Assembly (NCBI GenBank): GCA_016782865.1
Contig: JADHXR010000025.1
Location: 1-59,786 of the forward strand
Origin: Phycisphaerae bacterium
Lineage (GTDB): Bacteria > Planctomycetota > Phycisphaerae > Sedimentisphaerales > Anaerobacaceae
Direction of reading: 5' to 3'
DNA length: 59,786 nucleotides
Position 1 is the stretch's first letter. Each line of letters opens with the position of its first letter. This document shows positions 34,457 through 42,515 of the stretch, one piece after another. Made by a program: the position numbers and the translations under genes. The notes under the pieces were generated by a model that was not told the origin of the DNA, searched no databases, and was given only the letters and a program-made list of their open reading frames with translations.

Positions 34457-35524
34457 ATGGATCGTCGAGAGGTGCTTCGTTCAATCGCCGGTGGGCTGAC
34501 GACGGCAACAATTGGGGACCTGACGAGAGTCTCAGGCACCGGGCGGGCAGGCAATTCCCGGCTGGGCATTGCGCAGTTTTCCTACAGCGCCAGGCTCAGG
34601 GCGGACCGTTCGGCGGCAGTGAAGAAAGGGCTTTCAGATCCTCTGAACTTCATAGACCATTGTCACAAGGTCGGCGCCGGCGGTGTTCAGATGAACATAG
34701 GCGTCCCAGACGAAGATTACGCGCGAAGAGTTCGCCGAAAAGCCGAAGGTTACGATGTGTTCGTTGAAGGCTCGGTGTCTTTGCCTAAGCAATCCTCTGA
34801 TGTCGAGAGATTCGAAGCGGCGTTGCGAACGGCCAAACAAGCCGGCGCGAGAGTAATCCGCACCGCGATAGGCGGACGGCGCTATGAGCAATTTAGTAAT
34901 GCCGGGCAGTTCGAAGCGTTTGCGGCGCGTTCCTTGAAATCGCTGCAATTAGCTGGGCCGGTTGCAGCTCGACAACGCATGCGGCTGGCGATTGAGAACC
35001 ACAAAGACTGGCGCATCGATCAGATGCTCGATATGATCAAGCGGCTCGGCAGCGAGTACGTCGGCGTCTGCGTCGATACGAATAACAGCTTTGCGCTGCT
35101 GGAAGACCCGATGGCGGTCGTCGAGGCGTACGCACCGGTAGGCTTTTCGGCCCATCTCAAAGACATGGCGGTCGGCGAATACGAAGAGGGATTTCTGCTT
35201 GCCGATGTCCCGCTTGGCCAGGGTGTGCTCGATCTGTCGAAGATGGTCGATATTCTCCGAAAGGCAAATCCCGATATCAGGTTCAGCCTGGAGATGGCGA
35301 CGCGGGATGCGCTGAAAGTCCCATGTCTGACGGACAAGTACTGGGTGACTTTCACCGACGTGCCGGGATCTGATTTGGCGCGTGCTCTCAGATACGTCCG
35401 GGCGAATGCATCGACCGAGAGCCTGCCAAAGGTGAATCATCTTCCGTTGGATGAACTGGTCAAGCTCGAAGGGGACAATATCAAACAAAGCCTCGCTTTT
35501 GCGAAAGAGCGCTTGAATCTGTAA
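34457..35524 (+). CDS. Xylose isomerase-like TIM-barrel protein
   Basis: A 355-residue protein with a Tat-like N-terminus (DRREVLRSIAGGLTTATIG) and a sugar phosphate isomerase/epimerase-type barrel: LNFIDHCHKVGAGGVQMNIG, ARVIRTAIGGRRY, MRLAIENHKDWRIDQMLDMI (Glu and His of the metal site), YVGVCVDTNNSFALLEDPMA and FSAHLKDMAVGEYEEGF (His and Asp). GAGAGGA at about 9 bases precedes ATG 34457; ATG 34439 is the alternative. Possibly exported. Probably a keto-sugar isomerase or epimerase acting with the neighbouring oxidoreductase; substrate unknown. Confidence 0.78.
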   Translation: MDRREVLRSIAGGLTTATIGDLTRVSGTGRAGNSRLGIAQFSYSARLRADRSAAVKKGLSDPLNFIDHCHKVGAGGVQMNIGVPDEDYARRVRRKAEGYDVFVEGSVSLPKQSSDVERFEAALRTAKQAGARVIRTAIGGRRYEQFSNAGQFEAFAARSLKSLQLAGPVAARQRMRLAIENHKDWRIDQMLDMIKRLGSEYVGVCVDTNNSFALLEDPMAVVEAYAPVGFSAHLKDMAVGEYEEGFLLADVPLGQGVLDLSKMVDILRKANPDIRFSLEMATRDALKVPCLTDKYWVTFTDVPGSDLARALRYVRANASTESLPKVNHLPLDELVKLEGDNIKQSLAFAKERLNL

Positions 35525-35558
35525 ATAAAGATTACGCCACGAAACCTGGAGATCCACT

Positions 35559-36977
35559 ATGTTGAACCCGATCGTCATATTGATTATTGGAGTTGCCCTG
35601 CTCATCGCTATGATGCTCGTGCTGCGCTTAAACGCCTTTGTTGCGCTGATTACGACCGCAATGGTCATCAGTATGCTCTCGCCAGGTGACTTTGCCGACA
35701 AGATTGCCCGTGTGGGTAAGGCGTTCGGCGGGGTCGCCGGAGGTATCGGCATTGTAATCGCCATGGCGGCTATCATCGGCAAGTGCATGATGGACAGCGG
35801 TGCAGCCGACCGGATCGTGCGGTCTTTTCTAAAGTTGTTGGGCGAAAAGCGGGCGCCCACGGCGCTGATGCTAAGCGGATTTGCGCTCTCGATTCCCGTC
35901 TTCTTCGACACAGTCTTCTACCTGCTGGTCCCGCTGGCCCGCTCCTTGTGGTCTCGCACGCGAAAGAACTACGTGCTGTACCTTACGGCTATTGTCGCCG
36001 GTGCGGCGATTACCCACACACTTGTTCCGCCGACGCCGGGCCCGCTGTTTATGGCGAGTGAACTCAAGGTCAATGTCGGCCTGATGATGGTGATGGGCTT
36101 GCTCGTTGGTCTGCCCACCGCCGCGCTCGGCGTGCTGGTATGCAAGGTGATCAACCGACGGATGGACATCCCCATGCGTCCCTATGCCGGTGAGGCTGAA
36201 CCGGAACCGCTCGATGACGATCAACTCCCTGGGTTTTGGATTTCATTCGCTCCTATCGCTTTGCCGATAATTCTGATCTCTTGGAACACGGTGAACACAG
36301 CAATTGGCAAGGACAACCTGGCAAAACTGATCGCGGTCGTTTTGCCCGGCGATGCCTTAGCGCATTCGATTTCAGAAGCACTGGTTCAAACCGCGGCGGT
36401 TCTGGGCCACCGTGACTCGGCGCTGCTGCTCGCAGCGGCTGTTGCCATGTTCGTGCTGGTCCGCCAGCGAAGGCTGTCTTTCAGGGAACTGGCCTCCAGA
36501 AGCGAAACTGCCCTGATGAGTGCGGGCATGATAATCCTGATCACGGCCGCCGGCGGTGCGTTCGGCGCCATGCTTCGAGAGGCCGGCATTAAGGATGTGC
36601 TCGGAGAGTTGGTCGGCGCGCAAGGTGGATTAGTGATATTGCTGATGGCGGCTGCCGTTGCTTCCGTGATGAAATTCGCTCAGGGCTCCGGAACCGTTTC
36701 AATGATAACCACCGTTGGCATATTCGCCGCCATGGATATTTCGCCCCAGATGCTTGGCTGCAATCCGGTGTACCTCGCGATGGCGATCGGAAGTGGTTCG
36801 CTGGTTGGCGACTGGATGAACAACAGCGGCTTCTGGATCTTCGCGCGGATGGGCGGTCTGACGGAAATAGAATCGCTCAAGTCCTGGACCATTCTCACCG
36901 CTGCACTCGGCGTAATCGGACTGGGATTCACGCTTCTACTTGCGTACATAATGCCCATGATGCCCGCAGCATCATAA
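35559..36977 (+). CDS. Second GntP-family sugar-acid permease
   Basis: A 472-residue polytopic protein paralogous to that at 20002-21447: GIGIVIAMAAIIGKCMMDSG, IPVFFDTVFYLLVPLARSL, AITHTLVPPTPGPLFMASEL and GSGTVSMITTVGIFAAMDIS. About 12 membrane segments. Likely imports a different aldonate by proton symport. It ends the oxidoreductase/isomerase run, 35 bases after the TIM-barrel gene, so the transported acid is likely the substrate or product of that run. Confidence 0.88.
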   Translation: MLNPIVILIIGVALLIAMMLVLRLNAFVALITTAMVISMLSPGDFADKIARVGKAFGGVAGGIGIVIAMAAIIGKCMMDSGAADRIVRSFLKLLGEKRAPTALMLSGFALSIPVFFDTVFYLLVPLARSLWSRTRKNYVLYLTAIVAGAAITHTLVPPTPGPLFMASELKVNVGLMMVMGLLVGLPTAALGVLVCKVINRRMDIPMRPYAGEAEPEPLDDDQLPGFWISFAPIALPIILISWNTVNTAIGKDNLAKLIAVVLPGDALAHSISEALVQTAAVLGHRDSALLLAAAVAMFVLVRQRRLSFRELASRSETALMSAGMIILITAAGGAFGAMLREAGIKDVLGELVGAQGGLVILLMAAAVASVMKFAQGSGTVSMITTVGIFAAMDISPQMLGCNPVYLAMAIGSGSLVGDWMNNSGFWIFARMGGLTEIESLKSWTILTAALGVIGLGFTLLLAYIMPMMPAAS

Positions 36978-37025
36978 AGGCAAGAATCGAATATGAACCG
37001 GAAGTTCCCAGGAAAGGTCGATACC

Positions 37026-38153
37026 ATGACTTATAAGTACCTATCTTGTGTCTCGCTGGTTTTCTTATCCTCCTGCACGGTGATGACACATACTGCTTTC
37101 CCGCCTGAGGAATTGACTGACTTATTGAATCAGAATGTAGTTCTTTTGTCTGACAGTCTGGAAGAATTACCGCCGCCCCTGAAAGAAAACGAAATCATAT
37201 TTCTTGGCGAAACACACAATGTCGACCCACTGATTCAGGCCGCGTCCAGGCTGGCTGTCTACTTGGCAACTCACAGGCCGGTTGTCTGTGCTGTAGAATG
37301 TTGCTATGGCGCACACCCATTAATGGAAGCAGTCAGTTTAGGTAATGAGAAGACAATTAATCCAATGCTATATCCTGAGACCATTCGAGCATTCAATTCC
37401 AGTCAGACCGCAGGCAGGAAGATATTGATGACTGCGATTGATTTGGAACACTCGATTCATCACAACAAGAAGGAGACTAGACTTTTTTTGCAGGAATTGG
37501 CGAATCGATCTACTTCTGATGAAGCTCGCCGGATAATGCAAGATAAGGTTGCTCAACTGACCGCCCAGGATACGTATGACAAAATGAGCCGTTATCTAAA
37601 GGAGCTGAAGAAGCTGTTCCTGCAGCATTTTGATACATTTTCATCTGTAGACCAGGACGAAATACTGTTTTCTATGGAATTGCTTGTAGCCTCGAATCGC
37701 TATCAGTCTATTAGGAAAGACCGGCAGAAGGCTCATCCCATCAGATATCGTTACTTCAAGAAAACAATAAAACGAGCCTACCAGAAGGCCCAACAAAGAA
37801 AGGCAATCCTACTGTGCCGTGTTGGTGCGGCGCACGTCTCTTTAACAGACAAGAATTTTGAAGCGCGATATTTTGCGAAAGAATACTCGCCGACAAAGGG
37901 AAAGGTCGCCTCCATCCGGCTGGTCCCTCTCTATCATGGCACGACAAAGGCGGATGAAGCTGGCCCGGAGAAACAGAGCGATATTGATTCGATTGTCAAG
38001 ATGCTAATGAAGGATTACGAGTATAGTTATCTTTCACTTCGCGATTTGCAGAAGAACACGCGCAATTCCTTCAGATGGAGCAAATATTATGCCGGCGGTC
38101 GGCCCAAATACGACGGAGTATTGTTTGTGAAAACAGAAGAGAAATCAGATTAG
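37026..38153 (+). CDS. ChaN-like exported lipoprotein
   Basis: A 375-residue protein with a lipoprotein signal (MTYKYLSCVSLVFLSSC, lipobox LSSC). The core carries ENEIIFLGETHNVDPLIQAA near residue 55 and VVCAVECCYG, which fit the ChaN/erythromycin esterase-like (Tiki) superfamily where Glu-Thr-His supports metal or haem chemistry. AGGAAAGG precedes ATG 37026. The gene is visibly richer in A and T than its neighbours and breaks the sugar-acid theme, so it is probably an acquired gene. Its biochemical role is not clear; haem-binding is known for one family member only. Confidence 0.65.
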   Translation: MTYKYLSCVSLVFLSSCTVMTHTAFPPEELTDLLNQNVVLLSDSLEELPPPLKENEIIFLGETHNVDPLIQAASRLAVYLATHRPVVCAVECCYGAHPLMEAVSLGNEKTINPMLYPETIRAFNSSQTAGRKILMTAIDLEHSIHHNKKETRLFLQELANRSTSDEARRIMQDKVAQLTAQDTYDKMSRYLKELKKLFLQHFDTFSSVDQDEILFSMELLVASNRYQSIRKDRQKAHPIRYRYFKKTIKRAYQKAQQRKAILLCRVGAAHVSLTDKNFEARYFAKEYSPTKGKVASIRLVPLYHGTTKADEAGPEKQSDIDSIVKMLMKDYEYSYLSLRDLQKNTRNSFRWSKYYAGGRPKYDGVLFVKTEEKSD

Positions 38154-38199
38154 CGCCACTATCGCCTTTCAACTGACTCAAGCGTATTTCCAATGAAAC

Positions 38200-38226
38200 A
38201 TCAATCCCGGCGCGCCGGGATGACTT
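38200..38226. repeat. Hairpin repeat K
   Basis: ATCCCGGCGCGCCGGGAT (hairpin core 38206-38219) alone, without the GAGCCGCTTCGCGG module, between the convergent ends of the lipoprotein gene and garR. It could act as a bidirectional transcription end, though no T-tract follows. Confidence 0.55.
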
Positions 38227-38249
38227 CTGTAGCTTTCTACTTTTTACTT

Positions 38250-39140
38250 CTATTGTCGTCTTACCTGGACCTTGGCCAGCTTTTCGTAGAACTGGATGAT
38301 CCCGCCGTGATCGTCCGCGCCCTTGTCGTCGGCTTTCAATGCCTGCATGACCTCCATCACTGCGCCCGATAGCGGAACGGGGACTCCGACCTCATGGGCG
38401 GTGTCAAGTGCGTTGGCCAGATCCTTGATGTGCAGTTCGATGCGAAATCCCGGCTTGAAGTTGCCTTCAAGCACCAGCGGCATCTTGGCATCCAGTACCG
38501 TGCTGCCCGCCAATCCTCCGCGAATTGCCTGAAAGACCTTTTCCGGATCGACGCCTGCTTTGGCCGCCAGGACCATCGCCTCGGACATCGCGGCAATGTT
38601 GAGAGCGACGATGATCTGATTGGCCAGCTTTGTCATGTTCCCGCTGCCTATTTCCCCCACTAATGTCACCGAAGCGCCCATTACGGCCAGAATGTCCTTA
38701 ACCTTTTCGAACGTCTCGGCCGGGCCGCCCACCATGATCGCCAGCGTGCCGTCGACGGCTTTTGGCTCTCCCCCACTGACGGGGGCGTCAAGCACAATTA
38801 CTCCTTTTTCCTTTGCTCTTTCCGACACCTCCTTGCTCGCCAGAGGTGCGATTGAACTCATATCGACGAGGATAGTGCCGGGTGCGGCTCCGTCGAGAAC
38901 GCCGTCGGCGCCCAGCACAGCCTCCTTGACCTCAGGCGAATTGGGCAGCATGGTTATTACAATCTCGCTCTTTTGGGCGACCTCCTTGTTCGATGAGCCC
39001 GCCTGCGCGCCCGCCTTAACCACATCGTCGATCTTTTCCGATACAATGTCGTAAACCGTCAGCGAGTAGCCCGCTTTGAGCAGGTTCTTCGCCATAGGGT
39101 TGCCCATTATTCCCAATCCGATAAATCCAATCTTTTCCAT
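38250..39140 (-). CDS. garR: Tartronate semialdehyde reductase (2-hydroxy-3-oxopropionate reductase)
   Basis: A 296-residue beta-hydroxyacid dehydrogenase: NAD-binding GLGIMGNPMAKNLLKAGY (8-25), substrate loop DAPVSGGEPKAVDGTLAIMV, catalytic Lys in GSGNMTKLANQIIVALN, and C-terminal PGFRIELHIKDLANALDTA. The DAPVSGG and KDL patterns favour GarR over 3-hydroxyisobutyrate dehydrogenase. GarR reduces tartronate semialdehyde from the glucarate/galactarate route to D-glycerate. It forms a minus-strand pair with a transaldolase. Confidence 0.85.
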   Translation of the reverse strand: MEKIGFIGLGIMGNPMAKNLLKAGYSLTVYDIVSEKIDDVVKAGAQAGSSNKEVAQKSEIVITMLPNSPEVKEAVLGADGVLDGAAPGTILVDMSSIAPLASKEVSERAKEKGVIVLDAPVSGGEPKAVDGTLAIMVGGPAETFEKVKDILAVMGASVTLVGEIGSGNMTKLANQIIVALNIAAMSEAMVLAAKAGVDPEKVFQAIRGGLAGSTVLDAKMPLVLEGNFKPGFRIELHIKDLANALDTAHEVGVPVPLSGAVMEVMQALKADDKGADDHGGIIQFYEKLAKVQVRRQ

Positions 39141-39162
39141 TGCAAAACCTTTCTATTAACTG

Positions 39163-39352
39163 CAAAGATCAAAAATCATAAATCAAAATTGAGGAGCCGC
39201 TTCGCGGACTCTCTTAAACAGCATCCCGGCTTGCCGGGATTCCGAAATTTTGCATCCCTCGCCTTCGCTCGGAGCCTGCCCCGTTCGACAAGCTCAGAGC
39301 AGGCTCTGAGCCTGTCGAAGGGACAAGCTTTGCGTTTTGATTTCTAATTTTG
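39163..39352. repeat. Composite hairpin spacer repeat G
   Basis: Left arm AAAGATCAAAAATCATAAAT, core GAGGAGCCGCTTCGCGGACT, hairpin 39225-39238, an 80-base unit (39246-39325) that is the inverse of 31543-31622, and closing arm TTTGCGTTTTGATTTCTAAT. It fills the gap between garR and the transaldolase gene. It joins modules of A/B type and of F type in one element. Confidence 0.72.
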
Positions 39353-40387
39353 TTAAAGGAAATTCTCCAATAATTTCCAACCGCCTTCGTAGAACTGTGC
39401 AAGCGTTTTTTGCGTCACTCCATACGTAATGAATTCCTCCGGCGCCATCCCGTCCGGCTCGTAAGCCCTGGCGAATTCACCCAGTGCAGAGAGTCTCTCA
39501 ATCACATCGACCGGTATCTCGCGGCCGATCCTTTCGGCGCGGGGCAATTCTTCGGACAGCAGCATCTCCTGATACGGCGGAGCAATCGACATGATGATAT
39601 CAGCGCCGGCCAATTCCGTCATGTGGTATGTCCCTCTCAGGGCGGCGACAAGCAATACAGCTTCGTAATCGCGTTGCCGGTAGATCGAATAGGCCCGCTT
39701 GGAAACCGCCAAACCCGCCTGGCGAATGTCTGATTCGCTGATGCCCGCCTTGGAGTCGTGCGCGACGTCCCTGATATAATCGTCAAGGCGCCCGATCATG
39801 ATTACGGCAAAGCATTTGCCCGGTTCGACCCCGTTTTGCCTGGCTCGCCGGATCCCCAGGCGGTGTCTCTCGGCGATGGCAATTACCTGCGGCACCGTAT
39901 AGCTTATGGTCAATGTCGCCGTGATTCCTTCGGCCGTGCAGTCCTCGAGCACATCCAGACCGGTCGCCGTGGCGGGCAGCTTGACGGCGATATTGGGCGC
40001 CCAGGTGTGAAAACGCCTCGCCATCTCGAACATGCACTCTCTGTCTGCCGCGCGTGCGGGATTGACCTGTGCGCAGACATAGCCCATCCGCCCTTCGCTC
40101 TTTTCGTATTGCGGCTCAAGCTGGCGGGCGGCATGTGTTATGGCGATGCTCATCAGGTTTTCGGCTTTTCTTTCGGGCTCGGCGTTCTCAGACAACGCTC
40201 TATCTATCTCGCCGGCCCACGCGTCTCTGTTCACCGATAGCGCGAGATTCGAGAGAAAAGGATTGGTTGTGGCGCCGACTGCGCCCCTGCGCATTGCGCA
40301 CTCAAGCTCGCCCGGCTCTGCCGAGTCATGCCACCACGCAGTCTTGGTGTTTTCGATTGCCCACTGCAAATAGGTTGTCTGCTTCAT
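39353..40387 (-). CDS. Transaldolase-family protein
   Basis: A 344-residue TIM barrel related to transaldolase: GAVGATTNPFLSNLALSVN at strand 1, the Schiff-base Lys in NIAVKLPATATGLDVLEDCT, TLTISYTVPQVIAIAERHR and AIMIGRLDDYIRDVAHDSKA. The length and the last third (ADIIMSIAPPYQEMLL) resemble tal-like proteins attached to sugar-acid operons more than housekeeping TalB. ATG 40387 follows GGGAG. It may act on a phosphosugar or as a keto-deoxy-acid aldolase. Confidence 0.82.
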   Translation of the reverse strand: MKQTTYLQWAIENTKTAWWHDSAEPGELECAMRRGAVGATTNPFLSNLALSVNRDAWAGEIDRALSENAEPERKAENLMSIAITHAARQLEPQYEKSEGRMGYVCAQVNPARAADRECMFEMARRFHTWAPNIAVKLPATATGLDVLEDCTAEGITATLTISYTVPQVIAIAERHRLGIRRARQNGVEPGKCFAVIMIGRLDDYIRDVAHDSKAGISESDIRQAGLAVSKRAYSIYRQRDYEAVLLVAALRGTYHMTELAGADIIMSIAPPYQEMLLSEELPRAERIGREIPVDVIERLSALGEFARAYEPDGMAPEEFITYGVTQKTLAQFYEGGWKLLENFL

Positions 40388-40618
40388 TGCCTGACTCCCG
40401 CAAGTTTTTATACACAAGATATACGGTTAAGCCCTACCGGGCAAGATATTCTTCATGTACGGTCCTGAGGGTCTGCGGACCGTGCAATATCACAGGACGT
40501 TTGCTCGCTTCTTGACAGCGTTTGCGGCCCTCGGCATAATTACACAGTGGCTATGGACTTTAGCAACCTTGCGTCGCAATATGCATTTCAACTACAGATT
40601 GCAGCAGGAGGATTGATT

Positions 40619-42490
40619 ATGTGTTCAATATCCAGGCGGGCTTTTGTTAAGGCGGCCGGGATGACAATTGCGTCTCTGGCGGTCCCGTCATTGGTCTGCG
40701 CAAGAGACACCGGCAAACGCCCCAACATCCTGTTCATCCTCGCAGACGATATGGGCCTGATCGATACGACGCTGTTCGGCAGTAAATACTACGAGACCCC
40801 AAATATCGAACGGCTTGCCTCACGCGGCATGCTCTTTACCAATGCATACTCGGCCAGTCCGTTGTGTTCGCCCACGCGGGCGAGTGTCCTGACGGGCAAA
40901 TCCCCCGCGCGTCTGAAAATAACCACGCCGGCCTGCCACCTGCCGCCGCTGGATCCTAAGATTCCCCTGATGGCAGCCAGGGCCGCCGCCGACAAGAAAA
41001 TGATTACGCCCCAGTCGCGTCGCTTTCTGCCTACCGAAGAATACACGGTCGCCGAGGCCTTCGCCGACGCCGGCTACAAGACCGGGTTCATCGGCAAGTG
41101 GCACTTGGGCCGCAACGAGGAATACTGGCCCCGCAATCAGGGCTTTGACTACGACCTGGGGGCGCCCAATCCGGGACCGCCGAGCTATTTCTCGCCGTAC
41201 CGATTCCAGACGATACCCGACGGGCCCGAGGGCGAGTACATCACCGACCGCGTTACCGATGAGACTCTGAAGTATCTCCAAGAGCACAGGGACGAGACCT
41301 TCATGCTGTGCCTGTGGCATTTTGCCGTGCACGCGCCGTTCCAGGCAAAGGAAGACATTACGAAGAAGTACCGCTCCAGGACAGACCCTCGCGGCAGGCA
41401 GGATTGCCCGATCATGGCCTCTATGCTCCAGAGCATGGACGAAAGCATCGGTCGAATCCTCGACAAGCTCGACGAGTTGAAGATCGCCGACGACACCATC
41501 ATCATTTTCATGTCCGACAACGGGGGCAACATGTACAACGAGGTCGAGGGCACGACCCCCACGAACAATTTCCCCCTGCGAGGCGGCAAGGGTAATATCT
41601 ACGAGGGCGGCTCGCACGTTCCGTGCATCATTATCTGGCCCGGTGTCGTCAGGGGCGGCACAAAATGCGATGAGCTGATTTCATCGGTCGATTTTTATCC
41701 GACCATGCTTGAGATGGCAGGGATTCGAACCAAGAGTAATCAATCTTTCGATGGTATCAGCATCGTCCCGGCTCTGGCCAAGGGGGCTTCGCTAAAACGC
41801 CAAGCCATCTTCTGCCACTTCCCGCACTACGTCCCCGCGACAAATAACCTGCCCAGCACGTATGTTCGAAAGGGGCACTGGAAGCTGATTCGATTCTACG
41901 GAGAAGGACCGGATCGATCCAATGGTTATGAATTGTACAATCTTCTCGAGGACGTGGGCGAGGAGAACGACCTTGCGCAGAAACTGCCGGGCAAAGTCGC
42001 CGAGCTGGACAAACTTATCGACGGATTCCTCGCCGACACAGGAGCGATCATACCGATCAAGAACCCCGCATACGCGCCGAACTTGAGGGGCTGGGCTCCG
42101 TCCAAAGACTGTACGATTTCGACAAAGGGCGGTTTGCTCGTGCTCGATTCGATCGGGGGCGATCCCCATATTCGTTGCGCGAATGTGCCCGGTCAACGAG
42201 GTTCGATGGTTATTCACTTTCGAATGCGTTCGAACGCCGAAGGCGGCGGGCAGTTCTTCTGGGCCGACGCAAGGCAAAGGAATTTCGGTCCCAACCAGAG
42301 AATCAGCTTCGACATCATCCACGATGGAAAGTGGCGCGAGTATTCCGTCTCGTTCGAGGCCAGGGCAGCTCTCAAAGCAATCCGCATCGATCCGGGAGAC
42401 GCGCCCGGCGCAATCGAGTTCGACTGGATCAAACTGAAGACTAAGACCGGCAAAACGCTCAAAAGCTGGGAGATGGAAGACAATGAATAG
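40619..42490 (+). CDS. Secreted sulfatase with C-terminal binding-type domain
   Basis: A 623-residue sulfatase. Tat-like signal (SRRAFVKAAGMTIASLAVPS), metal site NILFILADDMG (37-47), and the formylglycine motif C83-S-P-T-R followed by ASVLTGKSP; downstream GFIGKWHLG and IIIFMSDNGGN. After the catalytic domain (to about 500) there is an extra domain of about 120 residues with GSMVIHFRMRSNAEGGGQFF and GKWREYSVSFEARAALKAIR, which resembles modules in the proteins at 47629 and 48756 and is probably carbohydrate binding. AGGAGG lies 8 bases before ATG 40619. Cys83 needs conversion by a sulfatase-maturing enzyme not encoded here. Likely desulfates a polysaccharide. Confidence 0.88.
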   Translation: MCSISRRAFVKAAGMTIASLAVPSLVCARDTGKRPNILFILADDMGLIDTTLFGSKYYETPNIERLASRGMLFTNAYSASPLCSPTRASVLTGKSPARLKITTPACHLPPLDPKIPLMAARAAADKKMITPQSRRFLPTEEYTVAEAFADAGYKTGFIGKWHLGRNEEYWPRNQGFDYDLGAPNPGPPSYFSPYRFQTIPDGPEGEYITDRVTDETLKYLQEHRDETFMLCLWHFAVHAPFQAKEDITKKYRSRTDPRGRQDCPIMASMLQSMDESIGRILDKLDELKIADDTIIIFMSDNGGNMYNEVEGTTPTNNFPLRGGKGNIYEGGSHVPCIIIWPGVVRGGTKCDELISSVDFYPTMLEMAGIRTKSNQSFDGISIVPALAKGASLKRQAIFCHFPHYVPATNNLPSTYVRKGHWKLIRFYGEGPDRSNGYELYNLLEDVGEENDLAQKLPGKVAELDKLIDGFLADTGAIIPIKNPAYAPNLRGWAPSKDCTISTKGGLLVLDSIGGDPHIRCANVPGQRGSMVIHFRMRSNAEGGGQFFWADARQRNFGPNQRISFDIIHDGKWREYSVSFEARAALKAIRIDPGDAPGAIEFDWIKLKTKTGKTLKSWEMEDNE

Positions 42491-42515
42491 ACGAAATATT
42501 GCAGGAGTTATCTCG

